Source: DATKFM01 sp963810485 (GTDB lineage: Bacteria > Pseudomonadota > Alphaproteobacteria > Dongiales > Dongiaceae). From it: a DNA stretch of 64,000 bases. Within the stretch, counting starts at the first letter, position 1. The number at the start of each line of letters is the position of its first letter. The notes under the pieces are model-generated. The model saw only the letters and a program-made list of their open reading frames with translations. It did no database searches and had not been told where the DNA came from. A program made the translations under genes and the position numbers. The stretch covers positions 940,790 to 1,004,789 of the forward strand of contig CAWENQ010000003.1 in NCBI GenBank assembly GCA_963810485.1, read 5' to 3'. Of the stretch, positions 43,611-52,476 are shown one piece after another.

Positions 43611-45308
43611 ATGGCGCGCACGGTGAAGGACAAGCAGATCGGCAGTCGCGAGGCCCGGCGGAAACTCAAGGCCCGCGGCAAGCCCTACTGGCGAGCAATC
43701 GATGCTGGCGACGTCCACATAGGCTATCGCCGGAACCAGGACGGCGGCCGCTGGTGCGTGCGGCGCTATATCGGCGCCGGCCGCTACGAGGTGCGGACGC
43801 TGGACGGCATCGCCGATGACACCATCGACGCCAATGGCGTGGCCGTCCTGGACTTCGGCCAGGCCATCGAGAAGGCCCGCGCCATCTTCCTCGAGGCCGC
43901 AGCCGTCGAGATCGGCAAGCCCTACACCGTGAAGGCCGCCATGACGGACTATCGGGCTGACTATGTCGGGCGCGGCGGCCGCGGGCTTCGCACCGTCGAC
44001 TCGGCGATCAATGCCCGCATCAATCCCGCCCTTGGCGCCGTAGAGGCCGGAAAGCTGACGACGGTGCAGATCAGGACTTGGCTTCGCAGCATCGCTGCAG
44101 GCGGCCGGCTGGCCCGCGCAAAGGCCAATGGAGAGCGGCGCACCGCAGAGGCGCCGGAAGGCCCCGACGCCACCCGCAAGCGCCGTGCGGCCGCAAACAG
44201 GATTTTGACGGTGCTTAAGGCCGGCCTCAACTTCGCTTGGAAGGAAGGCGAGATCCCAAGCGATCGCGAGTGGCGGCGCGTGAAGCCGTTCCACTCCGTC
44301 GACGAGGAGACGACTCGCTATCTGAGCGCCGACGAATGCGGGCGCCTGGTCAACGCCAGTTCCAGCGATTTTCGCCAGCTGGTGCAAGCAGCGCTGCTCA
44401 CAGGATGCCGCTACGGCGAGCTGATAGCTTTGCGCTGCGCAGACTTCGACGAAGGCGCTGGGACTCTCCCGATTCGCGCCAGCAAGAGCGGCAAGGCCCG
44501 CCATGTTGTACTGACGGATGAAGGTCGCCAGTTTTTCGGCGAGGCGACTGCCGGCAAGACGAAGTCGGCGGTCGTGTTCCTACGCGATGGCGCTCCCTGG
44601 CGGCCAACAGATCAGCGGCGCCCGATGATCGCCGCTTGCCAGGCCGCGCGCATCAGCCCACCGGTAGGCTTCCACGTTCTCCGACACTCGCACGCCTCGT
44701 TCATGGCTTCCCGCGGCGTCCCCCTGGACGTCATCGGGCAGCAGCTCGGCCACGCCGACATGCGCATGACGAAGCGATACTCGCATCTCGCGCCGTCCTA
44801 CGTGGCAGAGACAATCCGCGCCAACTTCCCGACCCTGGGCATCGTCAAAGAAGCCGAAGGTGGCGAGGCTGAGGGCCCGGCGATGACGAAGCGACGTACC
44901 AAAAAGTATGTGTTCCACCGGGCTGGAAAAATGACGGTGGATTACGGCTGGGGCCACCACGTTCCGCGTCGCGCCGATGCCTACAGGATTTTCGACGAGT
45001 ACATGACGGAGCAAAGCCAGGCCCGCCGTCCCGCGCTTCTGGCGGCCGCCGAACGTGCATGGCGGCTCGGGACAGATGCGGAAGCTCGGGATGATCATAA
45101 ATCACGCCCGCCCTTTATCAAGACTTGCAAATACGACGATAGGCCCGCTCACGCGCTTATGGAGCAGATCGAACTCGAGACAGGTGAGAGGTCGAAAGAA
45201 ACCTTAGCGGCCGAAGCACTGCGACGCGAACCCAACATTACCGGAGGCGCTAGCCCCACCGCCAAGATCAAGCGACTGGCGAAGTACTATCGGCCGGCGA
45301 AGAAGTAA
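43611..45308 (+). CDS. Tyrosine-type site-specific integrase with C-terminal extension
   Basis: A 565-residue recombinase. An N-terminal arm domain at about 60-170 is followed by a core-binding helix region. The catalytic domain has the first Arg near 267 (LLTGCRYGELIALRCADF), the H-x-x-R box near 354-357 (FHVLRHSHASFMASRG), LGHADMRMTKRYSHL and the nucleophile Tyr near 390. About 150 extra residues (from about 425, MTKRRTKKYVFHRAG) follow the normal end, an unusual tail. It sits next to the tRNA-Glu att site and would integrate and excise the element by strand exchange there. Confidence 0.9.
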   Translation: MARTVKDKQIGSREARRKLKARGKPYWRAIDAGDVHIGYRRNQDGGRWCVRRYIGAGRYEVRTLDGIADDTIDANGVAVLDFGQAIEKARAIFLEAAAVEIGKPYTVKAAMTDYRADYVGRGGRGLRTVDSAINARINPALGAVEAGKLTTVQIRTWLRSIAAGGRLARAKANGERRTAEAPEGPDATRKRRAAANRILTVLKAGLNFAWKEGEIPSDREWRRVKPFHSVDEETTRYLSADECGRLVNASSSDFRQLVQAALLTGCRYGELIALRCADFDEGAGTLPIRASKSGKARHVVLTDEGRQFFGEATAGKTKSAVVFLRDGAPWRPTDQRRPMIAACQAARISPPVGFHVLRHSHASFMASRGVPLDVIGQQLGHADMRMTKRYSHLAPSYVAETIRANFPTLGIVKEAEGGEAEGPAMTKRRTKKYVFHRAGKMTVDYGWGHHVPRRADAYRIFDEYMTEQSQARRPALLAAAERAWRLGTDAEARDDHKSRPPFIKTCKYDDRPAHALMEQIELETGERSKETLAAEALRREPNITGGASPTAKIKRLAKYYRPAKK

Positions 45309-45389
45309 GCCCCTCCACTTTCTTCTTCGCGCCACCACAGACAAATCACGGGTAGATTGCAATTCACCGCAACGAAAGGTGAATTGCCC

Positions 45390-45644
45390 ATGATCAGCCA
45401 AGACGACCTTGACGCGTTTACCAAACGCGAATTCTGCCGCCGCCACGGCTTCAGCGAAAGCACCTACGACCATCTGCCGCCCGACCTGCGTCCGCGCGAA
45501 ATGCGAATCGGCATCAAACCCGGCCGGGATCGCGGCGCCAAGATCCTGATCACGCGTGAGGCCGCCGCAGACTGGCGGGCGATGATGGAGCGGCGCACTG
45601 CTGAAATTGCTGCCGCCGGCGCCGACCCGCAAAAGGTTGCCTAG
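45390..45644 (+). CDS. AlpA/excisionase-like small DNA-binding protein
   Basis: An 84-residue protein (MISQDDLDAFTKREFCRRHG) with a helix-turn-helix-like stretch, FCRRHGFSESTYDHLP near 16-31, followed by basic strands (RPREMRIGIKPGRDRGAKIL). Small proteins of this type next to integrases act as excisionases or as AlpA-like activators. ATG at 45390 is preceded by a gaaaggtg site. It is 81 bp downstream of the integrase. Confidence 0.6.
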   Translation: MISQDDLDAFTKREFCRRHGFSESTYDHLPPDLRPREMRIGIKPGRDRGAKILITREAAADWRAMMERRTAEIAAAGADPQKVA

Positions 45645-45758
45645 CCATGCCCCCGAAATAGAAGCGCCGCCCTGGGGTGGGGCGGCGGCTTCCGTTGCAG
45701 GTATCGAAGCGGCGAAGGTCGATAATTCGGAAAGTAAATCGCTTCATCGGGAATTGCA

Positions 45759-46356
45759 ATGAGGCGCGAGCAATTCTCTCCGGTGCCGATCCGCGCGATG
45801 AGCGCATCCGGGTTTGTCCGCGAGCCATCACCGAGCTCTTCAGGTTATCGCCCGACATGATCGCCTCAATCGAAATGGTCGCGGCTGTTACGCCAACATC
45901 GCGACGCTTGCCCGCGAGACCAGTATGCACGTGAAGGCATTGTCACGAGCAATCGGCGAGTTGATGGATCGTGGATACATCACTGCAACGCGGAGTGAGA
46001 AGGATCGGCGGCGCCACGTTTACCGAGTGATATACGCCGCAGAGGGGAACAAGGCTACTACCGAACCCGGGCCGCACGAAGGTAACAATGCCGCTACCGA
46101 TCTCGCCGCAAATTTAGGTAGCGTGGCACGAACTGTTGGAAATCAAGTTGCTACCAAGATTGGTAACAACGCAAATTTACACACCGTTGAAAACTCTCCG
46201 AATTCATCCTCTCTAAGAGAGCATAAGATAAGAAATACTGCGAAGCAGGAAGAGGTCCCTTGCAGAAGCGGCGGGCGCTACGCAGGCTTCGCGCCCCCCT
46301 CCCTCGGCGGAAGCTCTCAACGGACATTATCGACCAACTCCGGAGGAATGGGATGA
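45759..46356 (+). CDS. Winged-helix phage-type protein, frameshifted near its start
   Basis: From ATG at 45759 the frame reads MRREQFSPVPIRAMSASG. One extra T near 45813-45815 then moves it to SASHHRALQVIARHDRLNRN, GCYANIATLARETSMHVKAL and SRAIGELMDRGYITATR, a winged helix like those of prophage replication or helper proteins, ending near 46356. The opening VPIRA-type segment followed by a helix-turn-helix is typical of such phage proteins. The tail is Asn/Ser-rich. It follows the AlpA-like gene in the element. Confidence 0.55.
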
Positions 46357-46389
46357 AGCCTTCGAACGATGGAAAGCAGAGGGCTTTCC

Positions 46390-46554
46390 ATGAGCAACAC
46401 GACGCGCATCGCCGAGATCAACACCGAGATCCAGGAGCTCGAGGACCGACTGAATGCTGCCGATGATGGAGCACAGGCCTGTCGCCTTCGTCTGATGCTC
46501 GAGTCCCGACGCGCCGAGTTGTTTCACATGCAACGCGAGACGAGCAAGGCATGA
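46390..46554 (+). CDS. Small coiled-coil protein, 54 residues
   Basis: A short protein that is nearly all one amphipathic helix (IAEINTEIQELEDRLNAADD, then ACRLRLMLESRRAELFHMQR). Small coiled-coil proteins of this size are common in phage-derived islands. ATG at 46390 lies just after the winged-helix gene. No family is recognised. Confidence 0.5.
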   Translation: MSNTTRIAEINTEIQELEDRLNAADDGAQACRLRLMLESRRAELFHMQRETSKA

Positions 46555-46662
46555 AGGGGATGGGGGTCCGCGCTTCGAACCGGCGCCAATGGGTGCATCA
46601 CGGCCACTTCCATTCCCGGATTTTTTCGATTTCCCGGGGAAAATTCTTCGGAGTTAAGATCG

Positions 46663-47173
46663 ATGAAGCCGCCAGCGACCATGTCCAGGGCCGAGCGCTC
46701 CACATTCCGGCGCATCTGCCGGCAATTGATTGAAGCCGGCACATATCCACGGGCATTGGCTCCATTGGTCGAAGACTATGTTCGGGCCGATGGGCGAATT
46801 GAAGGGCTCAGAGGGCGCGAGGCCCAAACTCGCGGGAAGGCCAAGGCCGCGGCGAACTCGGTCGTTGAACGTGGCGTTGTCAGAGAGACGTCGCTTGCAC
46901 AGCGCGATATTCACCGGCGGGCGCCAGGCAGCGCGATTGGCGACCCCTGCCGAGGCTGCGGCGACCACTGAGGCCGAGGCGGACGCGGCTTGGCGTGCGC
47001 ACCGGATAGGCATGACAGGCCGCCCGGAGGCTGAGATCGCCGCAAAGGCCGCGATGCTGAGCCAGCGCTTCGGCCCCATGAGCTGGAATGCGCTCCTCTA
47101 CAAAACATCTGAGGAGCAAGCCCAGGCGGAGGCAACGATCAAGGCTTACAACCGCAAACATCACCTCGACTAA
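46663..47173 (+). CDS. Possible phage small terminase-like (P27) protein, probably frameshifted
   Basis: The frame from 46663 opens MSRAERSTFRRICRQLIEAG (from the second Met) and LAPLVEDYVRADGRIEGLRG, like the helical head of P27-type small terminase subunits. Around 46.89 kb its reading loses character. The next frame then gives GGRQAARLATPAEAAATTEA and MLSQRFGPMSWNALLYKTSE up to 47173. One indel joins the two to about 170 residues. The terminase assignment rests on weak helical similarity. Confidence 0.4.
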
Positions 47174-47283
47174 TGACCGACGCCGGCCGCAGTGATGTCC
47201 TTCTCAACCTCGCGTTGGCGGCGCTGGAAGAGCTATCTGTGGCCGGTGATGCGGTTGCTAGTAGCGCCTTGGATGTCTTCTGA
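47173..47283 (+). CDS. Possible coupled small protein, 36 residues
   Basis: ATG at 47173 overlaps the previous stop (TAATG), as in translational coupling. It encodes MTDAGRSDVLLNLALAALEE and ends SALDVF. The same frame stays open for about 40 further codons beyond its TGA, so the stop may itself be an error or a decay mutation. No family is recognised. Confidence 0.3.
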   Translation: MTDAGRSDVLLNLALAALEELSVAGDAVASSALDVF

Positions 47284-47896
47284 GCCCGGCTGCACGGCGC
47301 CGGCCAGGCCTTCGACGATACCGTTACTCTGGCAGCGGTCCGCCCCATCGCAGCTGCAGGCTGCAAGCGTCAAACCGTCATGACCATTACTATGCGCATC
47401 CGAAGACAAAGGTCCTAAGTTCGAATCTCGCCGGGTGTTCCATGGTGCTATCCGGCCCCTTGAATTCGCTGACCCCTGCCTCGGTGACACGCGCCTCGAC
47501 CGACCGGCACGCAGGGACACAAGCCATTTCAATGGGTTGGCGTTCGGACGGCGACGTCCTTTTGTCCTGCCTTCACGTTCTTCCTTCGCGCGACACATCG
47601 CGTGCGGAGCCAGTGCCGATCGAGAAGCGTGGGCGCCGGACGGTGGTGGTTATCTCGGTGCAGACTATGAATGACTTTCCGTGCAAGGCGCGCAGACAAC
47701 GGGGACACGAGCGCCTGGACGGGGTTAATAGGTGGCCAAATATACATCAAACACAGTCTTCGACAGTTTCCCCTGACCCCTAACGAGGGATATCTGCTTT
47801 ACCCTCGAAAGCTGACACCCAGGCCGTGACCGGTGATGTCCGCTAGGTGTCAGGAACGGAACCGGGGGTTCTGGACGTGCCACACTCGCCGGCACG
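47284..47896. other. 613-bp region without a supported gene; tRNA-like 3' fragment inside
   Basis: No reading frame here looks coding. At 47411-47443 the forward strand has a T-arm-like TTCGAAT with a following CGCCGGGTGTTCCA, similar to the 3' end of an arginine tRNA. The T stem does not pair, so at best this is a decayed tRNA or att remnant. Confidence 0.35.
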
Positions 47897-48802
47897 CTAA
47901 GGCAGCGGCGCCGGATCGTCGCTCAAGCTTCGCAGGAACACGATGAGATCGGCCCGGTCCCTCGGATCATGAATGCCGCCCATCTTCATAGAAATGCCGG
48001 GAACGGTCCACGCGGGATGCGCGATGTAGTCGTTGAGCTCCGCATAGGTCCAGGTCCCACCCCGGGCCCTAAGCGCGTCGGAATAGCGGAATTCGGCAAC
48101 GCTTGCCTTCGGCCTGCCGACTACACCCCACAGTGTTGGCCCATCGATCGTCTTGGCTTCGCGATCAACCGAGTGGCATCCCCGGCACGGCAACGCAACC
48201 TCAAGACCGTGCGCTGGATCGGCAGGTGCCAGCAAGGTCTCAATGCTCTCGACGGGCGGTGCTTTCGTGCCGCGTTCTCGCAGCAGCGCAGCGACCTCCG
48301 CGTGACCGTTGACCATCGCAAAGTGCAACGCCGGCTCGTCTAGGGCGGACAACGCATTGATGTCGGTGTCGCGATCAAGCAGTATCCTCGCACTTTCAAC
48401 GCGGCCATTCGCTGCGGCGATATGAAGCGGCGTCAATTGCTTCCATCGCACATTAGGATCAGCACCATGGTCCAGCAGCAGGATGACAATCGAAGTCAGG
48501 TTATGTGATGCGGCGGCGTGCAAAGGAGCGCCCCAGTTCGATGGCGCATTAACATCTGCACCGCGCTCGATCAGCACCCTCGCCGCCTCTTCATGCTCGC
48601 CGCTGATGGCGTAATAGAGCGGTGTCGCCAACACCGTGCTTTGGTTGATGTCCGCCCCTTGCGACAGGAGCAATTCGATCTGCGCGACGTCGCCCGCCTT
48701 AGCGGCGTCATGCAACGGGCCAGCCTGCGCGCCGTGATCCGGCACACAGAGCACAAGGCACGCAACTGCGATTGCCAGTCTGAACCCCATAGCACCCCCC
48801 AA
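47897..48802 (-). CDS. Exported ankyrin-repeat protein fused to cytochrome c
   Basis: A 301-residue protein with a signal peptide (FRLAIAVACLVLCVPDHGAQ). Residues about 30-180 hold five ankyrin units (GPLHDAAKAGDVAQIELLLS, TPLYYAISGEHEEAARVLIE, APLHAAASHNLTSIVILLLD, TPLHIAAANGRVESARILLD and one more). Residues about 195-300 form a cytochrome c domain with heme motif CRGCH near 207 and a likely axial Met in ISMKMGG near 275. It would be a periplasmic electron carrier with a protein-binding arm. Two ATGs (48802, 48790) are possible starts. No redox partner is adjacent. Confidence 0.85.
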   Translation of the reverse strand: MGGAMGFRLAIAVACLVLCVPDHGAQAGPLHDAAKAGDVAQIELLLSQGADINQSTVLATPLYYAISGEHEEAARVLIERGADVNAPSNWGAPLHAAASHNLTSIVILLLDHGADPNVRWKQLTPLHIAAANGRVESARILLDRDTDINALSALDEPALHFAMVNGHAEVAALLRERGTKAPPVESIETLLAPADPAHGLEVALPCRGCHSVDREAKTIDGPTLWGVVGRPKASVAEFRYSDALRARGGTWTYAELNDYIAHPAWTVPGISMKMGGIHDPRDRADLIVFLRSLSDDPAPLP

Positions 48803-49049
48803 TTGTAGCCGAGCGATGCGTGATAGTATGTGGCGATTTAATTATACGGAACGGCCCAGGAAATTTGTGATCGTTTTGAACGCCGCTGAATGCCCAGTTT
48901 CAAGGCTGCCGATGCCCTAGGAGATGGCAGCTCTGGGTCACGGGCCGCCGCGCAAGCCAACCCCGAGCTATGTCGGCTTGGACCTCAATACCGGTCGTCC
49001 CCTAATTGCACAGGGCCGTCCAAATAGTGCCATGTGTGGACGGCTCGCC

Positions 49050-49298
49050 CTTGGCAAGGGTTTTCTTTGACGGTGATGCGAGGCTGGTTGGTGCAGCCAT
49101 GTGTCCGGCCTGTTGATGCGGCGCGACATGGCCGCTGGCCATAATGCTCTCCGCGGATCAGGTCCCGGTCAAAAGCACGCATTCAGGCGATGCGCTGGCA
49201 CAAGTGGGTTGTCCTGGTCCCCGGATCAACCGGCGTTCGCATTACGTCGCAGTTGCCCTTCCCATCTGGTTGGCGCGTTGTTGTCGTGGCGCGCAATC
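49050..49298 (-). ncRNA. Candidate bridge-RNA region of the IS1111-type element
   Basis: This 249-bp stretch downstream of the transposase stop is the long non-coding side of the element. In IS1111-group elements the bridge RNA, which pairs donor and target DNA, is encoded on that side. The placement follows from family knowledge. I did not fold the sequence. Confidence 0.35.
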
Positions 49299-50330
49299 TC
49301 ATGCGGTCTGGAGCGTCGGCTCCCGATAGCGTTCGCCGCGCGCCATGATGACCCAAGCCATGCGAGCGATCTTGTTGGCCAAGGCGATTGCTGCGACCTT
49401 GGCCGGCCGACGTGCCAGCAAGCTCGCGAGCCACGGGCGGTGGGCGGTTCCGTGCGTCTCGGCGTAGCGGATCACGGCAAGAGCTCCGACGGTCAGCAAC
49501 ATGCGCAGATAGCGGTTGCCATGCTTGGAGATGCCGCCGAGCCGTTCCTTGCCCCCGCTCGAGTTCTGCTTGGGAACAAGGCCGATCCAGGCAGCCAGAT
49601 CGCGACCGGACTTGAAGGCCCGAGGGTTGGGTACGCTGGCGACCAACGCCGTCGCGACGAGCGGGCCGACACCGGGGATGCTGTCGAGTTGCCGACTGGT
49701 CTCGTTGGAGCGGTGCCAGGCGAGGATCCGGCTGTCGGCTTCGAGTACCTGCCGCTTGACCAGGTGTAGCTGAGCGACAAGCGCCTTAAGGCAGGATCGG
49801 GCGACCTCCGGAAGTCGACTGTCCTCGTGCTCACCAATAATCCGAAGCAGCGACTCGACGCCGTTCCGACCGATCTGGGCCACGATCCCGAACTCCGCGA
49901 GATGCGCCCGGATCGCGTTAATCAGCGTGGTTCGCTGGCGAACGAACATCTGGCGGGTTCGGTGCAGTATGAGCACGCTCTGCTGTTCTGTCGTCTTGAT
50001 CTCAACGAAGCGCATCGTCGGTCTGCTCACGGCTTCGCAGATTGCCTCGGCGTCCGCTGCATCATTCTTCTGGTTCTTGACATAGGCCTTCACGTAGCGC
50101 GGTGGCATCAGGCGCACGCGGTGCCCGAGCTGCCCGATCGACCGTGCCCAATGGTGCGAGGTGGCGCAAGCCTCCATCCCCACCAAACACGGCGACAGCT
50201 TCTCGAAGAAGGGCAATACCTGAAGCCGCCGCAGCTGGCGGCGAACGACGATCGCACCTTCCGCGTCAACGCCATGGACCTGGAAGACCGACTTGGCGAG
50301 GTCCACGCCGATTGTGATAACGTCACCCAT
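49299..50330 (-). CDS. IS110 family transposase
   Basis: A 343-residue DEDD-type transposase. The N-terminal RuvC-like domain starts ITIGVDLAKSVFQVHGVDAE and includes LVGMEACATSHHWAR and NQKNDAADAEAICEAVSRPT, giving the acidic residues. The C-terminal transposase_20 domain has LDSIPGVGPLVATALVAS and ESGRDLAAWIG-type strands (SGRDLAAWIGLVPKQNSSGG), with the serine that acts as nucleophile in this family. The length is normal. It appears complete and so may be active. Confidence 0.95.
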   Translation of the reverse strand: MGDVITIGVDLAKSVFQVHGVDAEGAIVVRRQLRRLQVLPFFEKLSPCLVGMEACATSHHWARSIGQLGHRVRLMPPRYVKAYVKNQKNDAADAEAICEAVSRPTMRFVEIKTTEQQSVLILHRTRQMFVRQRTTLINAIRAHLAEFGIVAQIGRNGVESLLRIIGEHEDSRLPEVARSCLKALVAQLHLVKRQVLEADSRILAWHRSNETSRQLDSIPGVGPLVATALVASVPNPRAFKSGRDLAAWIGLVPKQNSSGGKERLGGISKHGNRYLRMLLTVGALAVIRYAETHGTAHRPWLASLLARRPAKVAAIALANKIARMAWVIMARGERYREPTLQTA

Positions 50331-50409
50331 TGGATGGCTCCCCTGATGTTGTGGTCACTGACAGCAACCACATCATGGCACTTCGATGCCGGGTGGGGAG
50401 CCGTCCACA

Positions 50410-50799
50410 GCATCAGAAGCGGACTAATGTTCCACTCCAACTTATGGCGCTCTTTCGCTGGAAATGTGCACCACGGCATAGCAAAAGCGCCGAGGTTGCG
50501 GGCATCTAGTGATTGACGCATCGACGGAAACGAGCGTACCATGCTCAAATAGCATCTTTAGAAAGCAAACTGACAGCTCAAGCTGTCAGCCGCTGGGGCT
50601 GATACCAGACTGCCTTCCGACCCGCTGATGCGGCGGCGGGACCAGTAGAGTGCAATAGATCACCCTACCGCAGGAACATTGGGCAGTCCTTCGTAGCCCA
50701 GTGCATCGAGTTCGTTTGAACCATCACATGCGTTTAGCGCCCATTGCTTCGAGCGATGGCTGTGGCTGCGCATCTCGTTTTCCTGAAACGGAGGCAACT
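50410..50799. other. Intergenic region right of the IS element
   Basis: About 390 bp with no supported gene. A 9-bp perfect hairpin (CTGACAGCT-CA-AGCTGTCAG) lies at 50570-50589. A ggaggcaact ribosome site precedes the hydrolase start at 50800. Confidence 0.45.
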
Positions 50800-52167
50800 A
50801 TGATTCCAAGCATCAACCGGCCTTTTTCAATCTTAATAGCACTTGTGATCGGAACATCACTACTTGCGCATTGTGGCCCAGTTTTAGCAGAGGTTATTAA
50901 GATCAATGTGAAGTCGGCAGCCGACATCGGTCCATATCAGGCCAAGGGTTACCGCGAAATCCAGGCAACGATGGATGGAGTCGCGCCGGTGGCGCCTACA
51001 GCGTTCCTTTGGTTCTGGCGTTTCCAAAGGTCGCAGCAGACCACAACGGGTTTGCGATCGTTGATGTCATCAACACCGTCACAATCGGTAAAGAGCAGTT
51101 TGTCACCGGTGGGCGCCCATTGCCGCTTGCCCGATCGCATATGGGTGACGAGTTTCTGTTTGGAACAGGCAATGTCTATGTCGGAGTAATCTGGGACAAA
51201 GACGCGGTCCAAGCACTCGGCGACGGTACGATTGCCACAATGGCCGACGCCTACACCATAATTGCGGATGCTGCTACGCTGGCCAGAAATCCGGCGAATT
51301 ATCTGCCCTCTGACGCGGGCGGTGCCCCCGCCTCCAGCAAGGTCGTAGCTTATGGCTACTCGCAGACGGGTGCAGTGCTCAGAGGGTGGTACTTCAATCA
51401 CCTGAACACGCGAGGCGGGACACCCGTCTTCGACGGTGCGCTCATCGGCGGTACAACCGGGTGGTGCAGGGATCTCGAGTACTTCTGGGTGGAAGGACTG
51501 CCCCGGCGTAACCGCCGACGGTGGCAAAGTAATTGTCCTTTTGACCGAAACCGATATCGAGTGGGGCGGTGGGCGCGAGCGCGGTGATCACCCCGACTAT
51601 CGCGTGATCGAGATTGCCGGCGTCTCGCACATTCCGGCATCCGCCGCTGACTTCCGGAGCCACGGCATGCCAGGAGCAAATCCCGTGGGGTTTGAGCCAG
51701 TTTTCCGAGCTGCGCTCTCGAATTTGGAGGATTGGCTAAATGGAAGAGAGCCGCCCCCCAGCGTTGCGATAGACCTTGCCGACGCGCCACTCAGATATTT
51801 CGACGGAGAACCTGTCTGGAGCGCGGCGCGCAATTCCGACGGGAATGCCACGGGCGGCGTGCGGCTGCCACACATGGCGACCGTGCTCGAAGATGGAACA
51901 AAAGTCGGCGCGCCGCTCGGCCATTACACGGGCTTCGCTTGGGACTACGAGAAGAGCAACTTCTTCTTTACGATCAGCGGAACTTTCGCCCCATTCTCGG
52001 AGGAAAAGATCCGTTCGCTGTATGCGACACACGACGCGTATGTCTCCGCCGTATCCCTGGCCGTTGAGGACTTGGTTGCAAAACGTTACATTCTTCAGGA
52101 GGACGCGGACGCATACATAAAGGCGGCAACAGAATTCGGCAATTGGGCAGTGAATGGCGTGCACTGA
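50800..52167 (+). pseudogene. Secreted alpha/beta hydrolase-domain protein (Abhydrolase_10-like), two frameshifts
   Basis: ATG at 50800 opens a signal peptide (FSILIALVIGTSLLAHCGPV). After ATMDGVAP the reading moves near 50986 to another frame (YSVPLVLAFPKVAADHNG, GTGNVYVGVIWDKDAVQALG, VVAYGYSQTGAVLRGWYFNH). It moves again near 51500 to GVTADGGKVIVLLTETDIEW and GVSHIPASAADFRSHGM, ending at 52167. GYSQTG is the nucleophile elbow (Ser). Restored length is about 455 residues, as in the PF20091 family of uncharacterised hydrolases. One deletion and one insertion explain the breaks. Confidence 0.75.
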
Positions 52168-52476
52168 CCGCGAGCGAAACACCTTGCTGGCGGAACAGCG
52201 CAAATGTGTTCACGAGCCGATACAAAAGCGACCTCGGGCAATGGCTTGCTGAGTAGTGACGTCCTCGCCTCTCTGACGGACGCCGATCTTAAGATCTAGG
52301 CGTTTCGCTTGGCGTCCGTGGGCGCCTGATACCCCGGATCTGCAGAAAGAAGTATTCCCAGTTGAGCCCAAAGTTACAATTTGTAGGTCCGCTTCGGGTC
52401 AGAAGCAGCCCTCTGTACCAACTCGCCGGTCCGCAACCCACAGCAAGACACCAATTCGCGCTGATGTGGAGTGCGT
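52168..52476. other. Intergenic region between convergent broken genes
   Basis: About 309 bp between the hydrolase end and the corrected end of the regulator. I see no gene, repeat or strong terminator here. Confidence 0.4.

Larger units (their letters stand above)
49035..50409 (-). mobile_element. IS110-family element, IS1111 group
   Basis: The transposase is framed by subterminal inverted repeats. At the left, 49035-49050 begins TGTGGACGGCTC. At the right, 50394-50409 reads the same on the reverse strand (14 of 16 bases match). A second inverted pair, AGTGCCATG-type, lies just outside or inside these (49026-49039 and 50368-50382). Subterminal repeats and a longer non-coding side downstream of the transposase are features of the IS1111 group. 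The true outer ends may lie a few bases further out. No target duplication is expected. Confidence 0.75.

Noticed and set aside
47442..47783. 113-residue forward frame in the gap after the integrated element
   Set aside because: Composition and start context are not coding-like, and it begins inside the tRNA-like fragment.
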